In this document: one piece after another, positions 1-9,707 of the stretch
Layout: every line of letters begins with the position of its first letter
How positions within the stretch are numbered: position 1 is the first letter of the stretch
Assembly (NCBI GenBank): GCA_018830645.1
Contig: JAHJSA010000073.1
Span: 1-52,514 of the forward strand
Origin: Actinomycetota bacterium
GTDB lineage: Bacteria > Actinomycetota > Thermoleophilia > RBG-16-64-13
DNA length: 52,514 nt
Reading direction: 5' to 3'
Made by a program: the position numbers and the translations under genes
Notes under the pieces: model-generated
Told to the model about the DNA's origin: nothing
What the model saw: only the letters and a program-made list of their open reading frames with translations
The model's database searches: none

Positions 1-100
1 CCAGCAGCTCGACTTCGCCGCGCAGGCTCTCGGCCTCGCCGCGCCAGCGCTCAGCCTCCGCCCACCCGTTGTCGACCTCGTCTGCATGCCTGGTCGTCAT
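1..100 (-). CDS. 5' end of an unidentified coiled-coil-like protein (partial)
   Basis: An ATG (complement of 98-100) opens a reading frame that runs off the left edge after 33 codons. The peptide begins MTTRHADEVDNGWAEAERW and is rich in Glu, Ala, Arg and Leu with a heptad-like pattern, as in a coiled coil. Only weak purine-rich sequence precedes the start. The fragment is too short to assign a family. It lies directly downstream of the broken sensor kinase, so it may belong to the element that truncated it. Confidence 0.35.
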   Translation of the reverse strand, partial: MTTRHADEVDNGWAEAERWRGEAESLRGEVELL

Positions 101-178
101 TACCACCAGTACACACGAAAGCGGGCCCTGTGTCCAGCACTTTCGCGGATCCGGGCCTGCCGGTCGGGACGAGAAGGG

Positions 179-2104
<1,926 letters not shown>

Positions 2105-2410
2105 CTACACGGCGGCCCGATACACGGAAACGTCGCGCTCCAGCACACCGGAGAGGCGGCCCTTCTCCACCTCGAGGTCGTACCTGACCTGGAGGTTCAA
2201 CCAGAACCTCTCCGTAGTGCCGAAGAACCTCGCCAGGCGAAGCGCGGTGTCGGCAGTGATCGACCGCTTGCCGTGCACGATCTCATTGATGCGCCGCGGG
2301 GGCACGCTGATGCTCTTGGCAAGCCGATACTGACTGATACCGAAGGGTTCAAGGAACTCTTCCAGAAGGATCACTCCGGGATGGATGAGGTCCAGCGTCG
2401 TCTCTTCCAT
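2105..2410 (-). CDS. higA: HigA-type antitoxin (XRE helix-turn-helix)
   Basis: A protein of 101 residues, the usual HigA length. It opens with the family signature IHPGVILLEEFLEPFGISQ, continues through a helix-turn-helix (YRLAKSISVPPRRINEIVHG) and ends with the typical DTALRLARFFGTTERFWLNL segment. It would bind and neutralise a RelE/HigB mRNA interferase and repress the operon. It lies 12 bases downstream of the toxin frame on the same strand, the toxin-first order typical of higBA. The antitoxin looks intact while its partner does not. Confidence 0.9.
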   Translation of the reverse strand: MEETTLDLIHPGVILLEEFLEPFGISQYRLAKSISVPPRRINEIVHGKRSITADTALRLARFFGTTERFWLNLQVRYDLEVEKGRLSGVLERDVSVYRAAV

Positions 2411-2422
2411 CGTATCCCTCCC

Positions 2423-2701
2423 TCAGTGGTAGTCGAAGATCTCAACATCGAGGGCGTCGCCGTCCTTCCAGCGGAAGCAGATCCTCCACTGATCGTTGAC
2501 ACGGATATTGTGCTGTTCCTTACGATCTCCAGAGAATCTCTCGAGTCCGTTACCCGGAGGCACCCGCAGATCAGGCAAGGACTCGGCCGCGTCGAGAACC
2601 AGGAGCTTCTTCAATGCGGTGCGGCATATGTCTGGAGGAAACCTCTTCGAGCCTCGACGATCGAAGACCCTCTCGGTGTCCAGATCTCGGAAGCTCCGGA
2701 T
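2423..2701 (-). pseudogene. higB: HigB/RelE-type toxin, 5' end damaged
   Basis: The frame from the ATC codon at 2701 to the stop at 2423 reads like a full HigB toxin: IRSFRDLDTERVFDRRG at the N-terminus, then GNGLERFSGDRKEQHNIRVN and NDQWRICFRWKDGDALDVEI at the C-terminus. No ATG, GTG or TTG occurs where the protein should begin. The codons upstream are GCG CCG GAA CGA GTT CTC GAA after an in-frame TGA. The first TTG, at 2614, would remove about 29 residues including the first strand and helix. The toxin is therefore probably inactive or has an unorthodox start. Confidence 0.7.
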
Positions 2702-2933
2702 TTCGAGAACTCGTTCCGGCGCTCATGGGCATCATGAGCTTGGCCTTCTCGGTCTATTTCCTGGTTCAGTTCTTGTACCATCTGCTTCGGGGGGATTGAT
2801 GCGGCGTCCTCTCGTGGGTTTGCGACTTCCGCCCCGTCTTTCCTGGCGACCGGGCGGTCGCTCTCCTGTGTACAGGATGGGTTCGTCTTCCGCCGGAAGT
2901 TGACGAGCCTACAAGGGCGGTTCGGCCTCCAAG

Positions 2934-3263
2934 GTGGTGATGGCCACCAACCCCGTCCACCATGCCGTCAACGGCTCCCACAACGAGAATGACCTCTCCC
3001 GCAACGACGGGGAGGAGAGCGCCTATCAGTACTGTGGGGGGAACCCGGTGGCGGGGGTGGATCCGACGGGGTATCGGACGGTGATCGACGGGTCCAACAG
3101 GTATACGCATCTTCCTTGGGTTGAGCGCAGCGTGAGCTACTGGATGGCCGGCAACCGGAACTCACGCCCGGCGGAATTGCTGCGGGCCATGGGAAGTGCC
3201 CTATCAGCCGTCAAGGAGGGAGTCCGTCCCCTAACCGCCTGGAAAGACGGCGCGGGCCGGTAG
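2934..3263 (+). pseudogene. Fragment of an Rhs repeat-associated core domain
   Basis: The frame contains DLSRNDGEESAYQYCGGNP followed by VAGVDPTGY, matching the Rhs/YD-repeat core consensus (Y-x-Y-C-x-x-x-P-V-x-x-x-D-P-x-G). The large upstream YD-repeat shell is absent, so this is only the last part of a much longer secreted or contact-dependent toxin gene. A TAG at 3261 ends the frame. A related reading frame (VIDSAVDYALFAVYAKG, from about 3273) continues at +2, so at least one frameshift separates it from the tip. Confidence 0.6.
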
Positions 3264-3293
3264 GGAGTCACGTCATCGATTCGGCGGTGGACT

Positions 3294-3758
3294 ATGCGCT
3301 GTTCGCGGTATACGCGAAGGGCCTCGTTCGCTCGCCGTCTCCCGGGCCCGCTGCGGGTGGTACGGAGAGTGGGGCATTCCAGGGCCGGCACGAGCCCGTC
3401 CGGTGTCACAAACACCATGAAAGGAGCATTCCGGGCCCCGCGCACCTTCCTGAACAGGCACAGTCGACTGACCAATGGTCGGTACAGGCTGGACTCGGCG
3501 GGGCTCGCTGCACACCAGACTGGCAATCTGAGTTCGGGCAAGAGCCAGTTCCTTTCGTGGGTTGACTCGGAGTCTGCAGTCCTTGACGCCGCCGCCTACG
3601 CCGATGAGGCCGGCCTGTGGGTCGGGAAGAAGGCGAAGGTGTTCATTGAAGACGGGCCGGTTGGCGCCCTTGGGGTGAATGGCCAACCGACGCACTGGAT
3701 CAATGTGTACCGAACGAACACGGGGTTCGTTCATAGATCACCAGGGACGGCGCCATGA
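3294..3758 (+). pseudogene. Polymorphic-toxin-like C-terminal tip of the broken Rhs gene
   Basis: From about 3378 the frame codes for a compact domain with the blocks FLNRHSRLTNGRYRLDSAGL, GKSQFLSWVDSESAVLDAAA, YADEAGLWVGKKAKV and THWINVYRTNTGFVHRSPG. The charged basic stretch and the H-x-x-P end are typical of toxin tips carried by Rhs/CDI proteins, but I cannot name the activity. The real entry into this frame is probably by continuation from the Rhs core, now interrupted. It overlaps the next gene by four bases (ATGA), the usual toxin-immunity spacing. Confidence 0.5.
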
Positions 3759-4156
3759 TTGACTTGAATCCTGTGTTGGAGAGTGTCGCCCGCGGCAAGG
3801 GGGGATGGAGGGTGGAAGATGCGGAGCTGATCGCGGTGACTGTGCTGGTGAGGGAAAAGGAGCTCATGGTTGATTGGGATCGCGGTGCTGGGGAGCGGTG
3901 GATTAGGCTCGTTTCTAGAACTGATGTGCTTGTTCTGGTTACGACAGCACCGATAGTGTTTGTCCTGACGCCATCAGCGATCCGGGTCGCTGAGTTCCCG
4001 GATTATGTTGATGTGGTCGAGGCCGCTTCTCTTGACGCCTCCCTGTACAGATGCAGGGAGGATCTGGTTGAATGTGTCTTCCCAGGCGTGACGTCATCGC
4101 TCGGGTTCGATGCATCGTCGTTCTCAGTGATGGACCTGTGGTACTCGACGATCTGA
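3755..4156 (+). CDS. Candidate immunity protein for the Rhs tip (unknown family)
   Basis: A protein of 133 residues with no recognised domain and no membrane segment or signal peptide. It is acidic, and its DNA is noticeably less GC-rich than the rest of the window. The ATG overlaps the stop of the toxin-like tip by four bases. Position, size, charge and composition are those expected of a cognate immunity protein. If the toxin is dead, this gene is an orphan immunity gene that could still protect against related attackers. The function is inferred from context only. Confidence 0.5.
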   Translation: MIDLNPVLESVARGKGGWRVEDAELIAVTVLVREKELMVDWDRGAGERWIRLVSRTDVLVLVTTAPIVFVLTPSAIRVAEFPDYVDVVEAASLDASLYRCREDLVECVFPGVTSSLGFDASSFSVMDLWYSTI

Positions 4157-4674
4157 TCCGCTACATGATCATGTCAGGTTCTTCGGTCGTGATCATCAAG
4201 ACCTGGGAGTTGCGGGAACGACCCACTGGCAGAGTGGCCGTACTTCGCTGAGAAGAGCGACCGATGGGTGGCCGTGGTCTTGGTCTTGACCCGATCCCGT
4301 TGACACCCTACAACTGGACCCTGGAGTCCAGAAGGGAGTCGATGTGGCACATAGTCCAGAGTTCAGGCGTGAAGCAGTGCGCCTCTGCCGGTGGGTCAAC
4401 GTGGTACATCGTGCGTCGCCCTGGTCGGGGAGTGGAGCTTGTACACGCTCGGCTCATCGCACGTCTCGGGGCGAAGCCTGGCGCGGCGCCACGACGTGAC
4501 CCCTCGCCGTCGGGTCATGAGACGGCCCTCCTCGATCCGTGGTCCGACAACAGAGCCAACTGGAAGCTACAAGAGCGAAGCGTCTCGAGCCCCAGCGACG
4601 CCCCGGGGTTAGCTCCTTCCTCGCGACGGGTAACCAAAGCACGCAGCCAACTCAGCGCTATCAAGGGGGTACCC
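4157..4674 (+). other. Intergenic stretch with an IS3/IS911 OrfA-like scrap
   Basis: No complete gene is seen in these 518 bases. At about 4334-4395 (+) the translation GVDVAHSPEFRREAVRLCR matches the opening consensus of IS3-family OrfA transposases (S-P-E-F-R-x-E-A-V-R-L). It is not followed by the rest of the gene, so it is a relic. A 12-base palindrome, ACATGATCATGT, lies near 4164-4175. The stretch marks the border between accessory DNA on the left and orderly operons on the right. Confidence 0.4.
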
Positions 4675-5820
4675 GTGGAGCTCCGACAGGTCGGGCACGA
4701 GGACGTAGCTGCGCTCCGGCAGGAGAAGCTGCTGCACTACCACCTGCCGCTCCTTCCTGACTTCCACGTGCACCTCGCGGGTCACGCTGAAGCATGGGAA
4801 CTCCACGAGGGCGCGAGCATGGTGGGCTACGCTCTCGCCCTTCGCGACAAACATGAGGGTCACGAGCACGTGACGCTCGTTGAGATGTACCTCACGGCCC
4901 CCTACCGCGACCGCTACGAGGACGCCATCGACCTGGTGCGAGAGACACTCGAACCGCGCGTATACCTGGCTCGCAGTGACGACTGCACGTACGAGACCGC
5001 GCTTCTGGCCAACGGTTATCAGATGGAGGCCAGTATGGCCCTGATGGCCGCCCGCGTCGTGGCGCCCCCCGGGGAGGCGCACGGCCTGAACCTGGTGCCC
5101 CTCGACTACCCGCATCTGCGCGCCGCCCACGACCTCTACCTGCACGTGAGAGGCGTCGAGCAGGCGCCCACCTACTCGGATCTGGAACAACAGCTGGACG
5201 GTGACCGCCTGTGGGTGCTCACCGACCACGATCAACCTGTGGCGCTCGTCGCGCGCGAGCCCAGCGAGGGCACGTCGCGCTACTGTCTGCTCGACATCCT
5301 TGCCCCCCACGTGGACGACGGCCCCCAGGTGTGGGCACTGCTCACCGCGGGCGGCATGGTCGAGATCGAGGGCCGCACCCCGGCCGCCGTCCTCGACATG
5401 CGTGACATCCGCAAGATAGACGTGTTCCGTGCCGCGGGCTACTACACAGCCGCCACCTACCTGATCTTCTACGATGCTGAGGCGGGTAGGCCGAGTGTGC
5501 CGACGATCTCCCGCGATGCGCTACGACTACTCGTGGAGGGCGACGAGCCCTTCCACCTCATCGACGTCCTGGGCGAAGACCATTGGGAGCGCGGTCACCT
5601 GCCCAAAGCACAGTGGGTGGACTTCCGGAGTCTCACCAAGGAGGCGCGGAAGAGGTTCAAGAAGGATGAGAAGATCGTGGTCTATTGCAACGATTACACA
5701 TGAGAAGCCTCAGGGATCGCAGCTGATAAGCTGCGACAGCTCGGCTACGCCGACGTCTCCGACTACGCCGGCGGCCTGGACGACTGGGTCGAGGCCGGCC
5801 TTCCGCTCGGGGACGACTGA
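4675..5820 (+). CDS. GNAT-like/rhodanese fusion selenoprotein (TGA at 5701-5703 read as Sec)
   Basis: The GTG at 4675 follows a strong AAGGGGG site. Residues 1-130 and about 135-265 look like two GNAT-type acyltransferase folds; residues about 275-381 are a rhodanese domain (LIDVLGEDHWERGHLP). A plain gene call stops at TGA 5701, right after VVYCNDYT. The same frame continues for 38 codons as EASGIAADKLRQLGYADVSD and GGLDDWVEAGLPL, exactly the missing end of a rhodanese, and stops at 5818. The TGA falls at residue 343, where related rhodaneses have the second cysteine of a C-x4-C active site (C338-x4-U343). A SECIS-like hairpin lies at 5717-5736. The organism encodes SelD. The rhodanese would move sulfur or selenium between thiols; the GNAT part's substrate is unknown. 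The selenoglutaredoxin gene begins 2 bases after the stop. Confidence 0.85.
5717..5736 (+). promoter_or_regulatory. SECIS-like hairpin of the rhodanese selenoprotein
   Basis: An 8-bp perfect stem TCGCAGCT/AGCTGCGA closes a 4-base loop GATA. The loop begins 21 nt after the TGA at 5701-5703. Bacterial SECIS elements have a short stem, a small apical loop with G in the first two positions, and a loop 16-37 nt after the UGA. This hairpin meets all three rules. It lies inside the coding frame (IAADKLRQ). Confidence 0.7.
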
Positions 5821-5822
5821 GC

Positions 5823-6185
5823 GTGGGGCTCTTCGAACGCGTGATGGGAGGGCTCAGGCCGAGGCCCCCCGTGGAGTTGTTCCATTCGCCCACCTGACCG
5901 GATTGCCTCGAGGCCAGAAGGTTCTTCTCGGCGCATGACATCCAGATGGTGGAATACGACGTGAGCAACGACAAGCACGCGGCCGAACGCATGGTGCGAC
6001 GTTTCGGCCGGGTCGCCACACCGGCGATCGTCATCGGCAAGCGTGTCTTCTGGGGCTTCGCCGAGAACCGCTCCGACATCGCCGAACTTCTGGGCATCGA
6101 CGAACCGAGGGCGCCCGCGCATGCTGGCGCCGAACCGGAAGGGACCGCGCACGGCGGCGTCTCCGATGGGGCGGATCAGGCATGA
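5823..6185 (+). CDS. Selenocysteine-containing glutaredoxin-like protein (TGA at 5895-5897 read as Sec)
   Basis: From the GTG at 5823 the frame reads VELFHSPT, then TGA, then PDCLEARRFFSAHDIQMVEY. This is a glutaredoxin/NrdH fold whose C-x-x-C redox motif has become U25-P-D-C28. The cis-proline strand ATPAIVIGKRVFWGF and the C-terminal helix follow, ending in a low-complexity tail of about 25 residues. The total is 120 residues with Sec. A normal gene call would start after the active site, at 5946, and lose it. A SECIS-like hairpin is at 5913-5932. The gene lies 2 bases after the seleno-rhodanese and overlaps the methyltransferase start by four bases (ATGA). It would reduce disulfides, selenenylsulfides or a rhodanese persulfide. 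Confidence 0.85.
5913..5932 (+). promoter_or_regulatory. SECIS-like hairpin of the selenoglutaredoxin
   Basis: Stem GCC-AGAAG pairs with CTTCT-(C)-GGC, 8 base pairs with a single bulged C at 5929, around a GTT loop at 5921-5923. The loop lies 24 nt after the TGA at 5895-5897 and starts with G, as bacterial SECIS elements do. The stem is weaker than those of the other two selenoprotein genes in the window. Confidence 0.55.
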
Positions 6186-7246
6186 GTTCGCTCGTCGATC
6201 AGCGCGAGGTGGAGAAGCTACTGGTGCTGGCGGCTGCGATCAGCTCGGGCATCGTGGATGCGGTAGCCGGTGACGACCCGCGCACCCCGTCTGAGGTAGC
6301 GGGTGTCGTCGGTGGGTCGGAGCGCGCGTGCCGGGTGCTGCTCGATGCCCTCGTGGCGGTTGGCGTGGCGGATCACGTGGCGGATCACATAGCGGGCGCG
6401 TATCGACTCAATGAGACCGGCCGCGCCCGTCTCATCGACCCGCCTCCGGGGGAACCGGTGCCGCCCGAGTTGGAGAGGTCGTCGCTCCTACACCAGGTCA
6501 GCAAGTTCGAAGGCTGGTTGCGGCTCCCCGAGATCGTGAAGGGAGCCGCGGGCGGGATGGGACCCCGTGGCCCCGCTAGACTCCGTTCGTTCGTGCGCAC
6601 CATGGGCGAGGGCGACCCGGCCGTGCCCGCCGAGGTGGTCAGCGCCTGCCTGGACTATGCGACGGCCACAGGCGGGGCGCCCGGCCCGGCTGAGGAACCG
6701 CCGGGTCCGCCCGGCGAAGCACCCGGCCCGGCCGAACAAGCACCCGGTCCGGCTGACATGATCGACGTGGGTGGCGCGGTGGGTCACATGGCCCGCCTCT
6801 TCGCCGACCGCGGTCTTCGGGCCACCTTGTTCGACCGGCCCGACGTTCTGCCCGAAGCTCGGGAGTTCCTGGGGAAGGGCGCCGACGACATCGAGATGGC
6901 GGCGGGCGACTTCACCGAGTCTCTTCCGGCGGGCCCCTTCGATCTCGCGTACCTCGGCAACGTCTTCCACATCTATGGCCCGGCGACCCTTCAGACACTC
7001 ACTCGAAGAGTGTTCGAGGTGCTGCGCCCGGGCGGGGTCATCGGCGTGCGCGACTTCGTGTGGGAACGGAGCCCTCGCGCTGCCATGTTCGCGATCAACA
7101 TGCTGCAGGCCACCGCGGAGGGTGGAGTCTGGCGCGAAGAGGAGTACCGAGGCTGGCTGACCGGTGCGGGTTTCGTAGATGTGCGCGTGGTCGACCTCAC
7201 CCTTTCGACCAGCCAACTGATACTGGGCCGCCGACCTCGCGCTTGA
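6182..7246 (+). CDS. Class I SAM-dependent O-methyltransferase-like protein
   Basis: A protein of 354 residues with the layout of the plant/polyketide O-methyltransferase family. An N-terminal winged-helix dimerisation domain (about 5-90, SEVAGVVGGSERACRVLLDA) is followed by a Rossmann domain with motif I MIDVGGAVGHMARLFADRG from residue 193. Further motifs are DIEMAAGDFTESLP, DLAYLGNVFHIYGP and VLRPGGVIGVRDFVW. Between the two parts (about 164-192) lies an odd Pro-Gly-Ala-Glu insert with repeats like PGPAE. The ATG overlaps the glutaredoxin stop, so it belongs to the selenoprotein operon. The substrate is unknown; a thiol, selenol or metalloid acceptor would fit the neighbours, but that is inference. 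Confidence 0.8.
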   Translation: MSSLVDQREVEKLLVLAAAISSGIVDAVAGDDPRTPSEVAGVVGGSERACRVLLDALVAVGVADHVADHIAGAYRLNETGRARLIDPPPGEPVPPELERSSLLHQVSKFEGWLRLPEIVKGAAGGMGPRGPARLRSFVRTMGEGDPAVPAEVVSACLDYATATGGAPGPAEEPPGPPGEAPGPAEQAPGPADMIDVGGAVGHMARLFADRGLRATLFDRPDVLPEAREFLGKGADDIEMAAGDFTESLPAGPFDLAYLGNVFHIYGPATLQTLTRRVFEVLRPGGVIGVRDFVWERSPRAAMFAINMLQATAEGGVWREEEYRGWLTGAGFVDVRVVDLTLSTSQLILGRRPRA

Positions 7247-7560
7247 CGCGCCCTCGCGACTGACCTGACCGGCGCAACCGAACGCGACCAAGCGCCGACG
7301 CGCCCGAAGCGGCCGAAGCGCCCGACGCGCCCGACGCCACAGGGTGCGACTGGTGCGACTGGTGCGACTGCCATGACGCCGGCGCCGGGCGCCCGCCCCA
7401 TGGGCTTCTTCCGAGGTTTGGCGCTCGCTCCCTGCGGAGATCCTACACCTGGCCCGCTGGAGCCACGCCACATGCCGTGGACTGCTCCGTGAACTTGTGT
7501 CCGGGCTCGTGTCCGCGGGCCGCGGGAAGATCGAAAGCGAAGAGAAGGAGATCATTCACA
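7247..7560. repeat. Intergenic region with short 9-base tandem repeats
   Basis: No gene is seen in these 314 bases. Around 7295-7340 variants of CGCCCGAAG/CGCCCGACG are repeated, and around 7346-7372 GGTGCGACT is repeated three times. The repeat units are multiples of three and could have been coding in the past. A good ribosome site (GAAGGAG) for rubrerythrin lies at the right end. Confidence 0.5.
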
Positions 7561-8057
7561 TGTCCGACACGATGAAGAACCTCGCCGATGCGTTCGCGGG
7601 CGAATCGCAGGCCAACCGCAGCTATCTGGCTTTCGCGAAAGCCGCCGAGGACGAGGGGCTCGCCGAGGTGGCGAAGCGCTTCCGGGTGGCCGCCGCCTCG
7701 GAGACGGTGCACGCGCTCAATCATCTCAAGGTGATGGGCGGCATCAAGGACACCGCCGCCAACCTGGTGGCCGCGATGGGTGGTGAGAACCACGAGCACA
7801 CCTCCATGTACCCGGGGTTCATCGAGCAAGCCAAGGCGGAGGGCAACGAAGACGCCAAGTTCTCCTTCTGGGCCGCCAACGAGGCCGAGAAGGTACACGA
7901 GAAGATGTTCGCCCTGGCGGCCGATAAGATGGCCGACCTCCCCGAGAGCACGTTCTACGTGTGCGAGGTCTGCGGGATGACCTACGAGAACGACGCCCCT
8001 GACGCATGTGTCGTCTGCAGCGCTCCCAAGTCGCAGATTCCAGAGTTCGTAGCATAG
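7561..8057 (+). CDS. rbr: Rubrerythrin
   Basis: A protein of 165 residues. A four-helix ferritin-like domain carries the diiron ligands: E15, E48-x-x-H51 and E110-x-x-H113. A C-terminal rubredoxin-like knuckle binds one iron through C135/C138 and C150/C153 (CEVCGM...CVVC). The protein reduces hydrogen peroxide in the cytoplasm of anaerobes, with electrons from rubredoxin or NADH:rubredoxin reductase. The ATG at 7561 follows GAAGGAG at a normal distance. The DUF2769-like gene starts directly after its stop, and a flavodiiron protein gene follows. Confidence 0.96.
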
Positions 8058-8058
8058 G

Positions 8059-8268
8059 ATGATGGTTCCCGATACCTTCGAGGACGCCGCCCGCTGCGTG
8101 TGCGGGCGGTGTCCCAGCAAGCCGGAGGAGATGAAGGGCTTCTACTGCGCCCGCGGCGAGAGCACCAAGGACATCATGAAGCGCGGGTGCATATGCGGCG
8201 AGTGCGATGTACAGATAGACTATGACCTGATGACCGAATACTACTGCGAGGTCGGAGCGGCCGTCTGA
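8059..8268 (+). CDS. Small cysteine-rich protein, DUF2769-like
   Basis: Sixty-nine residues with seven cysteines in paired motifs: CVCGRC, GFYCARGES, GCICGEC and EYYCEVG. The pattern matches the DUF2769 family seen in methanogens and strict anaerobes, and suggests binding of iron or zinc. Two ATGs stand in tandem at 8059 and 8062, just after the rubrerythrin stop. It lies between rubrerythrin and FprA, so it may be an electron carrier or accessory protein of oxygen defence. Confidence 0.8.
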   Translation: MMVPDTFEDAARCVCGRCPSKPEEMKGFYCARGESTKDIMKRGCICGECDVQIDYDLMTEYYCEVGAAV

Positions 8269-8309
8269 GCATCGACGGGGTCCGGCGTCCACACGACGCG
8301 AGGTGGTAC

Positions 8310-9518
8310 ATGGAGCGGTACCTGCTGAAGGATGACATCTGGTGGGTGGGAGTGATCGACTGGGACGTGCGTGACTTCCACGGCTACGAGACGCCGCGGG
8401 GGACGACATACAACGCGTACCTGATCGTAGACGAGAAGACCACGCTCGTCGACGGCGTCCGCGCCGGTTACGGGCCCGAAGTGCTTCGTCGCATATCGGG
8501 CTGCTGTGAACCCGCTTCCGTCGACTACCTCGTGGTGAACCACGTGGAGCCCGACCATTCGGGCGCGCTGCCGTGGCTCGTCGAGAGGCTCGCCCCGGAG
8601 AAGGTGTTCTGCACGAGTCGGGCCAAGGACGCCCTTGTGCTGCTGTACGGCGAAGAGGCTATCGCGCCGTGGAACATCGAGGTGGTCGGCACGGGCGACG
8701 AGATCTCGCTGGGTGCCCACACGCTCACCTTCCTCGAAGTGCCCATGCTCCACTGGCCGGATAGCATGCTCACTTACGTCAAGGAAGCGAAGGTGCTTCT
8801 CGCGAACGACGGCTTCGGCCAGCACCTGGCCACGTCGAAGCGCTTCGCCGACGAGGTCGATATCGACGTGGTCATGGACGAGGCCGCGAAGTACTACGGC
8901 AACATCCTCATGCCCTTCGGCAACCAGGTGCAGAAGCTCGTGAAGACGGTGGGCGAGCTCGGGCTCGAGTTCGACGTGATCGCTCCCAGCCATGGTGTGA
9001 TCTGGCGCACGCCCGAAGACATCGCCCGCATCATCCAATCGTACGTCGACTGGAGCTCCTTCAAGGCGGAGCCCTCGGTGGCACTGATCTTCGACACCAT
9101 GTGGTATTCCACGGAGAAGATGACGCGCGCCATCGAAGACGGCGTGGCTCAGGAAGGCGTGCCGTGCTCTGTGTTCCGCTTGAGCCGCACTCCGTTGGCC
9201 GAGGCCGCCCGGGCGGTCCAGACGCATCGGGCGGTGCTGGTGGGCACTCCCACGCTCAACAACGGCATGCTGCCGTCTGTGGGAGCCTTCATGACCTATA
9301 TCAAGGGACTGCGGCCCAAGGAGCGCCTCGTGGGTGCCTACGGCTCATACGGATGGGGCGGAGGCGGCGTCAAGCAGGTGGACGCAGCGCTCCGCGACCT
9401 GAAGCTCGAGGTCATCGATCCGCTCGAGTACAAGTACGTGCCCACCGACGCAGACCTGGCCGCGTGCGAAGAGTACGGCCGCGCGGTGGCGCGGCGGGTC
9501 AAGGAGTGGGGGAGCTAG
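8310..9518 (+). CDS. fprA: Flavodiiron protein (FprA family, O2/NO reductase)
   Basis: A protein of 402 residues. The N-terminal metallo-beta-lactamase-like domain carries all diiron ligands: H78-x-E80-x-D82-H83 (NHVEPDHSGA), H148, D167 and H228. A C-terminal flavodoxin domain (about 252-400) binds FMN, with loops such as TMWYSTEKM, GTPTLNNGMLP and YGSYGWGGGG. The enzyme reduces O2 to water, or NO to N2O, with electrons from rubredoxin or coenzyme F420. It is the last gene of the rubrerythrin operon, and a strong hairpin follows at 9620. Confidence 0.96.
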   Translation: MERYLLKDDIWWVGVIDWDVRDFHGYETPRGTTYNAYLIVDEKTTLVDGVRAGYGPEVLRRISGCCEPASVDYLVVNHVEPDHSGALPWLVERLAPEKVFCTSRAKDALVLLYGEEAIAPWNIEVVGTGDEISLGAHTLTFLEVPMLHWPDSMLTYVKEAKVLLANDGFGQHLATSKRFADEVDIDVVMDEAAKYYGNILMPFGNQVQKLVKTVGELGLEFDVIAPSHGVIWRTPEDIARIIQSYVDWSSFKAEPSVALIFDTMWYSTEKMTRAIEDGVAQEGVPCSVFRLSRTPLAEAARAVQTHRAVLVGTPTLNNGMLPSVGAFMTYIKGLRPKERLVGAYGSYGWGGGGVKQVDAALRDLKLEVIDPLEYKYVPTDADLAACEEYGRAVARRVKEWGS

Positions 9519-9619
9519 CAGCTTCGCCGGGGGGCGCCCGCGGTCGCCGCGCCCACGGCGCCGGAGCCGGTTGGAGCACTGTTGGAGGACCGGCCGGAAG
9601 GGTGTTGGAGGAGTACGAC

Positions 9620-9645
9620 GAAGGGGCCCCGAGCGGGGCCCCTTC
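9620..9645. terminator. Bidirectional terminator hairpin
   Basis: An 11-bp perfect stem GAAGGGGCCCC/GGGGCCCCTTC with loop GAGC lies between two convergent genes, fprA (+) and the metV-like gene (-). No long T-run follows, as is common in high-GC genomes. A second short inverted repeat (CCCGGTT/AACCGGG) lies at about 9665-9685. Confidence 0.7.
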
Positions 9646-9707
9646 GCACATGGACTAGTCAAGCGGCCCCGGTTCTGAAACCGGGCCGGGCGATGCGGTC
9701 CGCCGAA

